Positions 25,441-35,611 of a stretch of 64,000 nucleotides of DNA are shown piece after piece. A program made the translations under genes and the position numbers. The DNA is taken from the NCBI RefSeq assembly GCF_016772275.1, contig NZ_CP065425.1, positions 672,001 through 736,000 of the forward strand. The letters run 5' to 3'. The notes below the pieces were generated by a model. It saw only the letters and a program-made list of their open reading frames with translations, was not told where the DNA came from and did not search any database. The stretch's first letter is position 1; every line of letters begins with the position of its first letter. Origin of the DNA: Heyndrickxia vini (GTDB lineage: Bacteria; Bacillota; Bacilli; Bacillales; Bacillaceae_C).

Positions 25441-26775
25441 ATGATTCAATCTATCCAGGAATCCTTAAAAAGGAAGGTTGCTTGCTCGGAAGAGGTTGTT
25501 TCTAAAGAGTTACATACGGAAGAAAAATCGATTGAAGTTTTATATATAAATACGATTAGTGATGAGAAGATCTTTCAAGAATATGTGGTTGTTCCTTTTT
25601 TTGAAATTAAATCTCCTGAACGGTTCTTAGATTACCTGCAATCACAGCCAAAAATTAAACCGTTCGAGGATGAAAAGAAAACGCTAGATGAGTTAGTAAG
25701 AGGGGTTTCGATTCTTTTTTATCAGGATTTTATTTTTTTATTAGATAGTAAAATTGATCAAAATAATGCCGTTTTAGATACTACCATTGAAACGACCACA
25801 CAAGGCCCGCAATCTGGATTTAGTGAAAGCTTGCCTACCAATCTGGGACTCATTCGTCAGCGATACCCGTCTACTACTTTAACTGTAGAATCTACAACGA
25901 TTGGAACGGTATCGCAAACAAAAGTAATGATTCTTCACGATACCAAATATGCCGATCCCGCTGTTTTAGAAAGAATAAAAAATTTTCTTTCCTCCGTTGA
26001 AGTTCAAATGTTTCAATCGGGCGAACAGCTCCTTGATATTATAAAAAAAAGTAATCGGTCGCTGTTCCCGGTCATGCTCGTGAGTGAGAGACCAGACAGG
26101 GTAGCCGTAAACTTAGCTGGTGGAAAAGTAGTCTTGCTTACTTCCGGCTCACCATTTGCGGTCATTTTGCCAACCGTAATGAAGGATTTCATGGCTTCAA
26201 TGGAGGATATCTATCAAACCTATTGGGTCGGCAGATTTCTACAGGTGCTCCGCTATATCGGATTTTTCTTGAGTATTACTTTACCTGGGTTATACGTTGC
26301 TTTGACAAGCTATAATCCCGAGGTATTTAGAGCTCAATTAGCGATATCGATTGCTGGAAGCCGTACAGGTGTCCCCTATCCATCTTTCATCGAGGTATTA
26401 TTGATGCTATTTATGATGGAACTATTAACAGAAGCTAGTATCCGTTTGCCAAAAGCGATTGGTCCAACTGCAACAACGGTTGGCGGGTTGATTTTGGGAC
26501 AGGCTGCTACGGAAGCGGATTTAGTTAGCAATATCATGATTATTCTTGTATCTGCCGTTGCGATTTCAAACTTTGTGGTGCCGATTAATGCTTTTAGTTT
26601 TGCGATCAGAGTGTTGAAGTACTTTGTGTTGGTGTTAGCAACGTTATTCGGATTAATAGGCGTTGTCATAGGATTCTTCATGATTATCGCCTATTTTGTG
26701 AAGCTGGACAGTTTTGGGGAACCGTTTCTTACCCTTGTTCAAAATAAATCAAAGAAAAATCTAGGAAACGGGTAA
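25441..26775 (+). CDS. Spore germinant receptor subunit A (GerA family)
   Basis: 444 aa from ATG 25441, ten bases after GGGGAGG. The N-terminal ~200 hydrophilic residues and following hydrophobic segments match GerAA/GerBA/GerKA, including SLPTNLGLIRQRYPS and the ISIAGSRTGVPYPSFIEV loop. It forms part of the inner-membrane germinant receptor with subunits B and C encoded next. It is somewhat shorter than many A subunits (~480 aa). Expected sigma-G expression in the forespore; no promoter could be assigned with confidence. Confidence 0.93.
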   Translation: MIQSIQESLKRKVACSEEVVSKELHTEEKSIEVLYINTISDEKIFQEYVVVPFFEIKSPERFLDYLQSQPKIKPFEDEKKTLDELVRGVSILFYQDFIFLLDSKIDQNNAVLDTTIETTTQGPQSGFSESLPTNLGLIRQRYPSTTLTVESTTIGTVSQTKVMILHDTKYADPAVLERIKNFLSSVEVQMFQSGEQLLDIIKKSNRSLFPVMLVSERPDRVAVNLAGGKVVLLTSGSPFAVILPTVMKDFMASMEDIYQTYWVGRFLQVLRYIGFFLSITLPGLYVALTSYNPEVFRAQLAISIAGSRTGVPYPSFIEVLLMLFMMELLTEASIRLPKAIGPTATTVGGLILGQAATEADLVSNIMIILVSAVAISNFVVPINAFSFAIRVLKYFVLVLATLFGLIGVVIGFFMIIAYFVKLDSFGEPFLTLVQNKSKKNLGNG

Positions 26776-26787
26776 AGGAGCAGGACG

Positions 26788-27870
26788 TTGAATCGTTATT
26801 TTTTATACCTTGTATTAATAAACATGCTGATCAATGTCATTATGTTTGTTCCCAAAATTTTAATAGAGTATCGTTTTGAAGGGGCTGTCATGGGGATATT
26901 GATCGCTGTACCAATAAGCCTGTGCATAACATTTTTGTTCATTAAAGCCATGTCTAAATTTCCTGAACAGGGATTTCCCGAGATTTTTGCCTCAAGTCAG
27001 CATCGATTATTGAAAATCACCTGTTTTTCTATGATGCAATTTTTATGGTTTTCTGCGGGTTTGATTACCTTGCTTGAATTTATTGATATTTTAAATCGTT
27101 TCATCAATCCTGAATTTCCTAAGCTGATGATTTTAGCCATTTATTTAGTTTCCATTTGTTTTGTTATCCAGTTGCCGACTGATAGAGTTATGTATTTATT
27201 AGAAATTGTGCTTTTTATTAATACTCCATTAATTGGATTTATTATATTCAAGGCATATACGAATGAAAATATTAGCTGGGATGCCATCTTAGAGGTGGGA
27301 ACTCACCTTTTTGAAATGCCAAATTTAAAAGTAATCGGCACGGCAACCTACGTATTTACTGGGTTTACCAATTTGATTATTTTCAACCGTGTGATTAAGA
27401 AAACATTATCTAATTGGAATTTCGTTGCTATTTTTTTATTGGGCTGCGTTAGTTTATTCACCACTTTTTTTATCCCGATTGGGTTTAATGGGGCGGATCA
27501 AACGGAGGAATTTCTTTATCCATGGATTTCAACCTCGGACTCGATTCGAATGGTCTATAGTCCAATTGAGCGAGTGATCTTCTTGTTCCTCATTTTTTAT
27601 ATGAGTACAGTACTTATTAGTGTTTCTGTTCACTGGCATGTTGCCTTTGAATTAATGAAAGGAACCTTTAAAAAGAAATCTAGTAAAAAGCAAAACGGGA
27701 CAGTTATTGCCCTTTATGTTTGTCTTTCCATTGTTGGTGTTACTTTTACAAATACTGTTTTATTAAATACATTCACATCTTACTGGATGGTCGTCCGATT
27801 CATTGTTGAAATACTTTTTGTCGCGAGTTTCTTTTTGTGGGCAAGGAGGAGAACACTATCAAAAAAATAG
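26788..27870 (+). CDS. Spore germinant receptor subunit B (GerB family permease)
   Basis: 360 aa from TTG at 26788 with RBS AAAGGAG. Ten predicted helices of the APC-superfamily spore germination permease type, thought to hold the germinant-binding site. It starts 12 bases after subunit A and its 3' end overlaps subunit C. The germinant cannot be predicted from sequence alone. Confidence 0.92.
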   Translation: MNRYFLYLVLINMLINVIMFVPKILIEYRFEGAVMGILIAVPISLCITFLFIKAMSKFPEQGFPEIFASSQHRLLKITCFSMMQFLWFSAGLITLLEFIDILNRFINPEFPKLMILAIYLVSICFVIQLPTDRVMYLLEIVLFINTPLIGFIIFKAYTNENISWDAILEVGTHLFEMPNLKVIGTATYVFTGFTNLIIFNRVIKKTLSNWNFVAIFLLGCVSLFTTFFIPIGFNGADQTEEFLYPWISTSDSIRMVYSPIERVIFLFLIFYMSTVLISVSVHWHVAFELMKGTFKKKSSKKQNGTVIALYVCLSIVGVTFTNTVLLNTFTSYWMVVRFIVEILFVASFFLWARRRTLSKK

Positions 27871-28955
27871 TTAAAAAGAGTTGCTTCGTATGTATTTTTC
27901 TTTTGCTGCTTATTTTAAGCGGCTGTGGATTTAAAGATATTGATAAACGAATATTTGTTGTGAGTATCGGAATAGATACAGCATCTAATAGTCAAAAAAA
28001 ATATGATATTAGCTTAAAATTTGTGATTCCTGGTACGAAGAATGAGCCGGATGATTTTCTTATTGTTTCTGAAAAAGCTAATTCTATTTCCGAGGCAGTA
28101 CGAATGATAAAAACAAAGGTGGACAAGGAAATTGATTTCGGCCATGCAAAAGTCATTTTATTCGGGCAAGATTTACTGCGGGAAAAACTCCCTGTGGAAA
28201 TTAATTATTGGTTCGCGCGCAGAAGAGATATCCAGCAGATTGCATGGGTTGGAGTAGGTAAACCAAGTGCACTCGATGTGTTGAAAGTGAAACCAAAATC
28301 GGAGCAGCTTCCATCCAATGCGTTGTTCCTCGCCCTTGGAAAAGATGGATCGGAAACACCGTATATCATTCCACCCTTTTATTATGATTTTAAAAAAAGG
28401 CTGACGGAAAAAGGACTTGATCCAATGCTTCCAATTATCCAAGCAAAGGAATCACTATTTACAATTAATACGATGGCTCTGACCAACAAGAAAAAAATGA
28501 AAACCATCTTAACTTCAGAAGAAACCAAATTTCTTAATTACATGTTAAATAAAGAGGGGAAAAGTGTACTAAAAGTAAACAAAGGAAAAGATATGATCAT
28601 TATTGAAACACAAAAAGTAAAAACGAAATACAACATTATCACTCCACCTGGCAAGCAACCTTATATTCATGTGAAGCTTAAAGTAAAAGGGAGAATCGAA
28701 GAAGCAATCAAAGCGGTACATAATGAGAAATTAACACATTATGAGAAAGAGTCAGAAAAGATGTTAAACAAAAGAATGAAGAAATTCCTAGAAAAAGTGC
28801 AAAAAGAAGGTGTCGATCCCATCGGTTTTGGCATGCGCTACCGAAGCAGACATTTCAACTCAAATGATTGGGAAGAATGGCAACACATCTATCCAACCCT
28901 TAAATTTAAAGTGCAATCGAACGTGCAAATTGAGGATACAGGGTTGATTGAATAG
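27858..28955 (+). CDS. Spore germinant receptor subunit C (Ger(x)C lipoprotein)
   Basis: About 365 aa. A lipoprotein signal is clear: KKIVKKSC, hydrophobic core, lipobox LSGC. Then come the three-domain Ger(x)C ectodomain hallmarks IFVVSIGID, GHAKVILFG and a C-terminal DPIGFG. The start is odd: the RBS AAGGAGG (27843-27849) points to an ATC codon at 27858, where family members normally have ATG followed by Lys. The in-frame GTG at 27837 has no RBS and lies upstream of the Shine-Dalgarno. I place the start at ATC with doubt. Confidence 0.8.
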   Translation: MKKIVKKSCFVCIFLLLLILSGCGFKDIDKRIFVVSIGIDTASNSQKKYDISLKFVIPGTKNEPDDFLIVSEKANSISEAVRMIKTKVDKEIDFGHAKVILFGQDLLREKLPVEINYWFARRRDIQQIAWVGVGKPSALDVLKVKPKSEQLPSNALFLALGKDGSETPYIIPPFYYDFKKRLTEKGLDPMLPIIQAKESLFTINTMALTNKKKMKTILTSEETKFLNYMLNKEGKSVLKVNKGKDMIIIETQKVKTKYNIITPPGKQPYIHVKLKVKGRIEEAIKAVHNEKLTHYEKESEKMLNKRMKKFLEKVQKEGVDPIGFGMRYRSRHFNSNDWEEWQHIYPTLKFKVQSNVQIEDTGLIE

Positions 28956-29012
28956 AACGATTCAAAAAAGCTATAGTTTTTAATGATACAAATATCAATA
29001 AAACATAAGCCC

Positions 29013-29057
29013 GGATGATTCTTTTGTTTCGAAAACAGAAGAACCATCCTTTTTTTA
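29013..29057 (+). terminator. Terminator of the germinant receptor operon
   Basis: GGATGATTCTT (29013-29023) pairs with AAGAACCATCC (29039-29049), one mismatch, followed by eight T. Confidence 0.85.
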
Positions 29058-29157
29058 TTTATGGAGTTCCCATCGCTTTTTGATTTCTAATAATCACCAA
29101 CAAAACGGACATAATAAATAGGAATAAAATATATTCGTGGTTAGGGGATTGAAGGTC

Positions 29158-30567
29158 GTGAATCAGTTGTTTAAATTAAGCTCCTCTTGGTTTCCAATTT
29201 GGTTAATCTCTTTATTAATGTTAGTCATGGTCTTTGTTTACCTGCCAATATTTAAAGGGGCAAATCAAAACATGTCCGATGTTCCTCTGATTATTGTAAA
29301 TGAAGATAAAGGAAAAGTTGGCGATGCTATATTATTAAATCTTATCGAAAAGCAAAATGGAAACTCCTTTAAATGGAAGGTTGACAAAACTAGGCAACGT
29401 GCATTTACCGATTTAAGAAATAACAAAGCTTATGGAGCATTAATTATTCCTTCAAATTATTCGAAAAATCTTGATCAAGTTCATGATACCCTTCTTTCCA
29501 ATCTTACGAATGGTAAACCAGCTGATTTAGAAGTTTTATTAAACGAAGGGATTGGACAAACTGCGACTATGATTGCGAGTAACACCCTTCAAACCGTCGC
29601 TTTGTCTACTTCTAAAGAAATTAGCAGCCAACTAAAAAAGGAACTGCTGCAAAAAGGAATGAGATTAGCACCGGAGAATGCTACATTATTAGACAATCCA
29701 GTAAAGGTTGTTTCAAAAAATGTGCTGGGGCTACCGGTTAATCTGAATAAAGGAATGACACCATTTGTTATGGCCCTAATATCCTCCATTACTGGGATGT
29801 TAGGAGCAAATATGATTCACGGATATCTTTTGCGAAGTAATGGTACGTTGAAAAAAAGAGGATCGGCATTAAGTGAATCTGAAGTCCTTGCATCAGAAAT
29901 AATGTTTGGTTTCATTTTAACGTTCTGTGTGTCAATTCTTATCCAACTTGGGGTATTTGGAATCTTTGGAAGTGCACATGCTTCTAGCATTTGGGCAATA
30001 TTCCTGTTTACTTTTTTTAGTTGTACAACCATGTTTCTCTTATTTAAAACGATAGCGGTTTTTTTAGGAGGATGGGGAATGTTAGTCATGTTCCCGGTAA
30101 ATTTTATGGGGATCTTTTCTAGTGGAGGAGCATTTCCATTATCAACATTGCCTTTTGTCCATCGATTTTTCAGTTATATTTTACCTACGAGATATATTGT
30201 AGACGGAATAAGGGCATTGCTTTATTATGACGGAAGATTAGAAGCGGGGCTAGGTCAAGCCTTAGGGGCGCTTTCCATCTATTTTGTTTTGACATTAGCG
30301 ATTCTTATTGCCTTCATTACTACGATTAAGAAATATAAAGAAGTTAAACCGGTTGAAAGTGAAAAGAAAATTAGGGTAAAAATAGAGAATGAAATACCTC
30401 ATACATCATCTAATCATGAGAACAAGGGAAGCCGCCATATTGGAGAGAAAGATGAACAGTTTCGTCAAGCATTAAGCCATCTAGCGCAGGGCAATCAAAA
30501 AGAGAAACAGGAAATGAATGATGATGAGTTTCGAAATGCATTGAAATCATTACATAAAAAGAAATAA
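29158..30567 (+). CDS. YhgE/Pip-like ABC-2 family membrane protein
   Basis: 469 aa from GTG at 29158 (RBS AGGGGAT, eight bases); upstream GTG 29137 and TTG 29149 are less well placed. One N-terminal helix (~9-32), an outward domain to ~195 with VPLIIVNEDKGKVGDAI, five helices (~200-400), then a charged cytoplasmic tail of ~70 residues with repeated EFRQAL/EFRNAL motifs. This is the YhgE/Pip-type ABC-2 permease plan. Relatives include phage-infection proteins and type VII secretion-associated proteins; no such partners are nearby. Function unknown. Confidence 0.8.
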   Translation: MNQLFKLSSSWFPIWLISLLMLVMVFVYLPIFKGANQNMSDVPLIIVNEDKGKVGDAILLNLIEKQNGNSFKWKVDKTRQRAFTDLRNNKAYGALIIPSNYSKNLDQVHDTLLSNLTNGKPADLEVLLNEGIGQTATMIASNTLQTVALSTSKEISSQLKKELLQKGMRLAPENATLLDNPVKVVSKNVLGLPVNLNKGMTPFVMALISSITGMLGANMIHGYLLRSNGTLKKRGSALSESEVLASEIMFGFILTFCVSILIQLGVFGIFGSAHASSIWAIFLFTFFSCTTMFLLFKTIAVFLGGWGMLVMFPVNFMGIFSSGGAFPLSTLPFVHRFFSYILPTRYIVDGIRALLYYDGRLEAGLGQALGALSIYFVLTLAILIAFITTIKKYKEVKPVESEKKIRVKIENEIPHTSSNHENKGSRHIGEKDEQFRQALSHLAQGNQKEKQEMNDDEFRNALKSLHKKK

Positions 30568-30625
30568 AAAGAAAATACGCTTCCTACAATATTTAAAACT
30601 CTTTAAAGTAATGGAGAGATAGTAA

Positions 30626-31162
30626 ATGAAGGTGTTTATTGTATACGATAGTGAAGGCGGACATACGGAAGCTTTAGCGAGAGAGATTGGTCATGGGGCA
30701 GAACAGACTGGAAAAGCTACTGTGTACGTCAAACATGTTGACGAAGCCGATGTCCATGACCTGCCGGAAATGGATGCAATTATTTGGGGATGCCCCGGCC
30801 ATTTCGGCAGCATTAGTTCTGGATTAAAGAAGTGGATGGACAAACTTGGTTATCTATGGGCACATGGCAAACTGGTGGATAAAGTGGGCGCTGTTTTTTG
30901 TACAATAGCCACAACACACGGGGGATTGGAAGCAACCTTGCTAAATCTTATTACACCAATGCTTCATCAAGGGATGATCATTGTAGGGTTGCCGGGAAAT
31001 ATACCCGAAAATGTTCTTTACGGTTCTTATTATGGCGTTGGAATCTCATGCCCCGTAGAAAGCTCTGTTCTATTAAATGAGCAAGATCAGGCGCTGGGAA
31101 GAGCATTAGGTGAAAGGGTTGTTCAAGTAACCGCTCAGCTCCAAAACGATAACAGGAAATAG
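30626..31162 (+). CDS. WrbA-like flavodoxin/quinone reductase
   Basis: 178 aa, cytoplasmic. Flavodoxin fold with the FMN phosphate loop [11 protein letters not shown] (variant of the T/S-rich loop), [19 protein letters not shown] and [13 protein letters not shown], as in NAD(P)H:quinone oxidoreductase type IV. The predicted role is two-electron quinone reduction. RBS GGAGAG. Monocistronic with its own terminator. Confidence 0.85.
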   Translation: MKVFIVYDSEGGHTEALAREIGHGAEQTGKATVYVKHVDEADVHDLPEMDAIIWGCPGHFGSISSGLKKWMDKLGYLWAHGKLVDKVGAVFCTIATTHGGLEATLLNLITPMLHQGMIIVGLPGNIPENVLYGSYYGVGISCPVESSVLLNEQDQALGRALGERVVQVTAQLQNDNRK

Positions 31163-31198
31163 ATGGTATTCTTTCTGCATAAAAATGTTCTTTAAAAC

Positions 31199-31230
31199 GG
31201 GATAATGGTGATTACCTTATCTCTTTTTTT
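31199..31230 (+). terminator. Terminator after the WrbA-like gene
   Basis: GGGATAATGGT pairs with ACCTTATCTC through one bulged T, followed by seven T (31224-31230). The rest of the 335-bp gap to 31497 is AT-rich with no supported feature. Confidence 0.78.
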
Positions 31231-31497
31231 GTAAAATTAGACGATTAAATAACGATATAGTTGCAAATTAAATTAACAATTATTTTGACCTCGAACTTGA
31301 CGATTAATAGTCTCTTCCTAATCAAATATTTCCCGCCAATTTGAAACATCCATTTTACCTTTGAATTTCCCCATCTCGTATTTACTACGCCTTTTGTATG
31401 AAATAAATATTTCAGGTATATGTTTTAAAAAGGAAGGTAAATCTTATTGTAAATGGGTTGGCTTATTGACAAACATTTTAATAAGGAGAAATAGTAA

Positions 31498-34023
31498 TTG
31501 AATAAATATATAAGAATACCACTTCGAAAAGTAAAAAGACTAGTTGAAAAACTAACGGGATTTACCATCATTGTTACAAAACAAAAAAGAATCAACAAAA
31601 CAATAAATCATCGAACTTCGGATCATGCCGAATACACATATTATTATGAAACATTAGCGATACGTGAACACACTATCCTGTTTGAAAGCTTTCATGGGAA
31701 AAATATGAGTTGTAATCCGTATGCAATTTTTAAACGATTAGTTCACGATGAACGATTCAACGATTACCAATATGTTTGGGCGCTTAATGATGTAAATAAC
31801 TGTCCGAAAGAGTTCCTAGATCTGCCTAATGTTGAATATGTAGAAGTAAATAGTGATTCCTACTTAAGGTATTTAGCCAGTTGTAAATATTTAATTAATA
31901 ACACCTCCTTTCCCCCGTATTTTATAAAAAAAGAAGGTCAGGTATATGTAAATACTTGGCATGGAACACCATTGAAAACTTTGGGAAAAGATATGAATGG
32001 TAGTTTAGGACAACATAAAAACCTCATGAGAAATTTTATGCATACAGATTACATAATTGCCCCAAATAAATTTACGGCTGATAAAATGATCGATTCACAT
32101 GATTTAAGAGGGATCTATCGAGGGAAAATAGCCGAAACAGGTTATCCTCGAGTTGATCTAGTATTAGAAGATTCTATAAATAGAAAGAAGCAATTAGGAT
32201 GTAAAGAAAATAAAAAGATAATCCTTTATGCGCCAACATGGAGGGGAGAAGTAGGAAATGTTTCAGATGAAATAAATAAGATCATTCATGACATCAAAGT
32301 ATTGGAAAAAAGCCTTAGTGAACAGTATACGATTTTGCTTAAAGTACACTCATTGATGCAAAATCATTTAAAGAATAGTCATAAACATATATCAGTTGTT
32401 CCTGAGCATGTTGATAGCAATGAACTTTTGAGTATTGTCGATCTATTAATTACCGATTACTCTAGTATTTTTTTCGACTTTATTATAACGAAAAAACCGA
32501 TTATTTTTTATGCGTATGATCAAAATCAATATAAAAAAGACCGTGGATTTTATTTGGATATTGAAGAGATGCCCGGTCCGATATGTACGAGTATTTTTGA
32601 CGTTATTGACGAAGTATCCAATGCTCAACATTATCAGGATGTATATAAAGAAAAACTCGATTTTTGCCAAAAGACATTTTTACCTTTAGAGGACGGTCAA
32701 AGTACATCACGAGTGATTGATGCTATTTTTTATAATGATAGTACCTATACGTACACGGTTGAGGATGATAAGACAAATATATTAATGTATTGTGGCGGAT
32801 TTTTAAACAACGGGATCACAACCTCTGCCATTAACCTATTGAATAATATTGATTATGAAAAATACAATGTGATGGTGTCGGAGAAAGGGAATTTTAACGA
32901 AGAAACTTCTAAGAATTTTAATCGATTGAACGAGAAGGTGAAAAAATATTATCGGGTTGGAAGTATGGATGTATTGTCAAATGAAGCGGATCGCCAAACC
33001 CATTTATTTAAATACGGAGCGGAAACATTTTATCTTAAAGGACCTAAAGATTATTTAGATAAAGAAATTCTCTCGATGTATAGGAGAGAATATAAAAGGC
33101 TGTTCGGTCATTCGAAATTTGACATTGTTATAGATTTCAGCGGTTATGTTAAGTTTTGGACCATTTTATTTGCAGTAAATTCATTTAATAAAAAGTTGAT
33201 ATTTCAACATAATGAAATGATGAAAGAGTATGAGAAGATTGTTGACAATAAATATAAGCATAAAGAAAACTTTAATGTAATTTTTCCTCTTTATAATTAT
33301 TTTGATTATGTAATTTCCGTTGCGGAACATACGAGAAATGTAAATAAAAAAGATTTGGAGCATTTAGTTTTAAACAGTGATGAAAAAATGGTTTATGTTC
33401 ACAACTCAATAAATTATACCTATGTATTAGATTCAGTTTTGTTAAGGGAAACAATGAAAATAGGTGATAAGGAATACGATTCTAATGAAAAATCGGTCAA
33501 TATTCAAAGACAGTTAGTACCAGATCAGTCTGTATATAATTTTGTAACGATGGGACGATTGTCACCGGAAAAAGACCACCAAAAGTTAATTCAAGCGTTT
33601 GTTGAATGTTATAAAAAAAACGAAAAGATTCAACTGTTTATTATTGGCAGTGGTGAATTACAAGCGGAGCTAACATCACTAATACACTCATACGGATTAC
33701 AAGAGAAAATCCATTTAGTAGGACAATTAGAAAATCCTTTTCCATTGATTCAAGATTGCGATTGTTTTGTGCTTCCCTCCAATCACGAAGGTCAACCTAT
33801 GGTGTTATTAGAATGTTTAATTCTAAATAAACCAATTATTGCTACGGACATACCGGGGAACAGAAGTGTACTTGAAAATGGATATGGTGAAATCGTAGAA
33901 AATAGTATTCAAGGTTTGGTGCATGGCATGGAAAAAGTTATGTATGAAAAACCATCCTATAAAGTGTTTGACTATAAAAAGTATAACATCGAGGCAATGG
34001 AAATGTTGTATAAGTATTTATAA
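31498..34023 (+). CDS. CDP-glycerol glycerophosphotransferase-GT4 glycosyltransferase fusion
   Basis: 841 aa from TTG 31498, RBS AAGGAG nine bases upstream. Residues ~50-410 are a TagF/TagB-type polyol-phosphate transferase: NTWHGTPLKTLGKD, YAPTWRG, LLKVHS and LLITDYSSIFFDF. Residues ~430-841 are a GT4 glycosyltransferase with GRLSPEKDHQKLI, LPSNHEGQPMVLLECL and the E-x7-E pattern. No membrane segments; probably peripheral on the inner leaflet. It should build or decorate a glycerol-phosphate-containing surface polymer. The fusion of the two activities in one chain is notable. Confidence 0.88.
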   Translation: MNKYIRIPLRKVKRLVEKLTGFTIIVTKQKRINKTINHRTSDHAEYTYYYETLAIREHTILFESFHGKNMSCNPYAIFKRLVHDERFNDYQYVWALNDVNNCPKEFLDLPNVEYVEVNSDSYLRYLASCKYLINNTSFPPYFIKKEGQVYVNTWHGTPLKTLGKDMNGSLGQHKNLMRNFMHTDYIIAPNKFTADKMIDSHDLRGIYRGKIAETGYPRVDLVLEDSINRKKQLGCKENKKIILYAPTWRGEVGNVSDEINKIIHDIKVLEKSLSEQYTILLKVHSLMQNHLKNSHKHISVVPEHVDSNELLSIVDLLITDYSSIFFDFIITKKPIIFYAYDQNQYKKDRGFYLDIEEMPGPICTSIFDVIDEVSNAQHYQDVYKEKLDFCQKTFLPLEDGQSTSRVIDAIFYNDSTYTYTVEDDKTNILMYCGGFLNNGITTSAINLLNNIDYEKYNVMVSEKGNFNEETSKNFNRLNEKVKKYYRVGSMDVLSNEADRQTHLFKYGAETFYLKGPKDYLDKEILSMYRREYKRLFGHSKFDIVIDFSGYVKFWTILFAVNSFNKKLIFQHNEMMKEYEKIVDNKYKHKENFNVIFPLYNYFDYVISVAEHTRNVNKKDLEHLVLNSDEKMVYVHNSINYTYVLDSVLLRETMKIGDKEYDSNEKSVNIQRQLVPDQSVYNFVTMGRLSPEKDHQKLIQAFVECYKKNEKIQLFIIGSGELQAELTSLIHSYGLQEKIHLVGQLENPFPLIQDCDCFVLPSNHEGQPMVLLECLILNKPIIATDIPGNRSVLENGYGEIVENSIQGLVHGMEKVMYEKPSYKVFDYKKYNIEAMEMLYKYL

Positions 34024-34072
34024 AATACCTATGAATTTTGAACAAAATAAAAAAGGACAGGAGAATGTTACT

Positions 34073-35611
34073 TTGAAAAAAATATTAATTAGATCGGGCA
34101 TGTCTCCATTGGATACTTTTAGTGCAGATGAAATAATTAAAAGAAATGCAATTGGAAACAATGTCGGGAACTTAATTTATGCGTATAGTATTTTCCGAAA
34201 CATGACAACAGACGATGTGGAACTATTCTCTGACTATTACGGGCAAAATCCAAATGATGCAGAACGAATCAATGAAACGTATGATGCTTATGTTTTTCCA
34301 TTGGCAAATGCCATAAGAAAAAGCTTTATTCCAACATTACAGAGATATACAGCATTAATTGAACGACTGACGATTCCTGTTTATGTCATCGGATTAGGAA
34401 TGCAGTTCCCCTATGAGCCGAACATTAGTGAAAAACGTCCTTATGATGATGACGTCAAACGATTTGTTAAGGCAGTATTAGACAAATCAAGTATATTAGG
34501 GTTAAGAGGTCAAATTACATCCGATTATCTATCGTATTTAGGTTTTAAAGAAGGAAGGGATCATCAGGTTATAGGGTGTCCATCAATGTATACATTTGGA
34601 AATAATATCAACATTCGTGGCCTTCACTTGAGTGAATCCTCTTCTATTAGTGTCAATATGACACCTGCCGCAGATCAGAAGGTGCTAGAATTTTTAGATG
34701 GCCTTTCCCATACATTTAATCATTTGCATTTCGTTCCACAGGATATAGATGAACTGTTATTAACTTATGCGGGTGCCCCTTTAATCGGCGCATCCATTAA
34801 TAGTAAGTTGGCTAACTATCCAAATAGTCTTTATAGTCATGTATACAAAAATGGAAAGGTTAAATACTTTTTAAATGCGCCAACGTGGATTGAACATATG
34901 AAAACGGTTGATTTGAGTATTGGGACAAGATTGCATGGGAATGTTGCGCCAACGCTTGCCGGAACCCCTAGTATTACAATACCAATTGATGCCAGAATGA
35001 GGGAACTATCGGAATATCATAATTTTCCACGGGTCTCACCGGAAAAAATAAACGGGAACACACGTCTGGAAGAGTTAATTAAGAAGGTTGATTTTCGGTC
35101 TGTCGAAAAGAGTCATCAAAAAAACTATGAAAATTTTATTAGCTTCTTAGCGAAAAATGGGATTGACCATATTTATGATAGAAATACGGAGGGTGTGAAA
35201 CAGCCACTTGAAATAAAGCTTGAATCCATTCAATTAAAACAACCAATCGGCCCAATCACGTCCTGTTCTTCAGATGAAATGAGAGACAGGCTAGAAAAAG
35301 GCTTTGAAATCATGTTATCTAAATCGGAAAAGATAAAAGAAAACTTCAATAAAAAAATTAAAGATAGAGATAAGACCATTTCAAGCCTTCGAAATAAACT
35401 AAAGAATCAAGATGGTGGAATAACGGACGAATCGACTCCTTATGTCGATTTTAAAAAGGAAATAGAAGAGAAAGACGTGTTTATTTTAAAACTTAAAAAT
35501 GACATAGAGAAGAAAAACATGAAAATCAGAAATATGGAAAGCTCTCGCTCTTGGAGAATTACCATGCCATTACGTCGGTTTTCGAAAAAAATAAGTGGAA
35601 CCGAAAGATGA
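34073..35611 (+). CDS. Polysaccharide pyruvyl transferase with C-terminal coiled coil
   Basis: 512 aa from TTG 34073 (AGGAG at 34059-34063). The frame is open further upstream, but the ATG at 34031 has no RBS. Residues ~1-330 match the polysaccharide pyruvyl transferase family: GNNVGNLIYAYSIFRNM at the start and DLSIGTRLHGNVAPTLAG as the conserved late motif. Residues ~415-495 are a Lys/Glu-rich coiled coil, with a basic tail SSRSWRITMPLRRFSK of the kind seen in cell-surface glycan enzymes. It probably adds ketal pyruvate to the polymer made by the upstream gene (inference). Confidence 0.87.
   Translation: MKKILIRSGMSPLDTFSADEIIKRNAIGNNVGNLIYAYSIFRNMTTDDVELFSDYYGQNPNDAERINETYDAYVFPLANAIRKSFIPTLQRYTALIERLTIPVYVIGLGMQFPYEPNISEKRPYDDDVKRFVKAVLDKSSILGLRGQITSDYLSYLGFKEGRDHQVIGCPSMYTFGNNINIRGLHLSESSSISVNMTPAADQKVLEFLDGLSHTFNHLHFVPQDIDELLLTYAGAPLIGASINSKLANYPNSLYSHVYKNGKVKYFLNAPTWIEHMKTVDLSIGTRLHGNVAPTLAGTPSITIPIDARMRELSEYHNFPRVSPEKINGNTRLEELIKKVDFRSVEKSHQKNYENFISFLAKNGIDHIYDRNTEGVKQPLEIKLESIQLKQPIGPITSCSSDEMRDRLEKGFEIMLSKSEKIKENFNKKIKDRDKTISSLRNKLKNQDGGITDESTPYVDFKKEIEEKDVFILKLKNDIEKKNMKIRNMESSRSWRITMPLRRFSKKISGTER

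Noticed and set aside
33923-34072. 50-residue N-terminal extension of the pyruvyltransferase
   Set aside because: It overlaps the end of the TagF-GT4 gene, has no RBS and does not match the family; the TTG at 34073 with AGGAG fits better.
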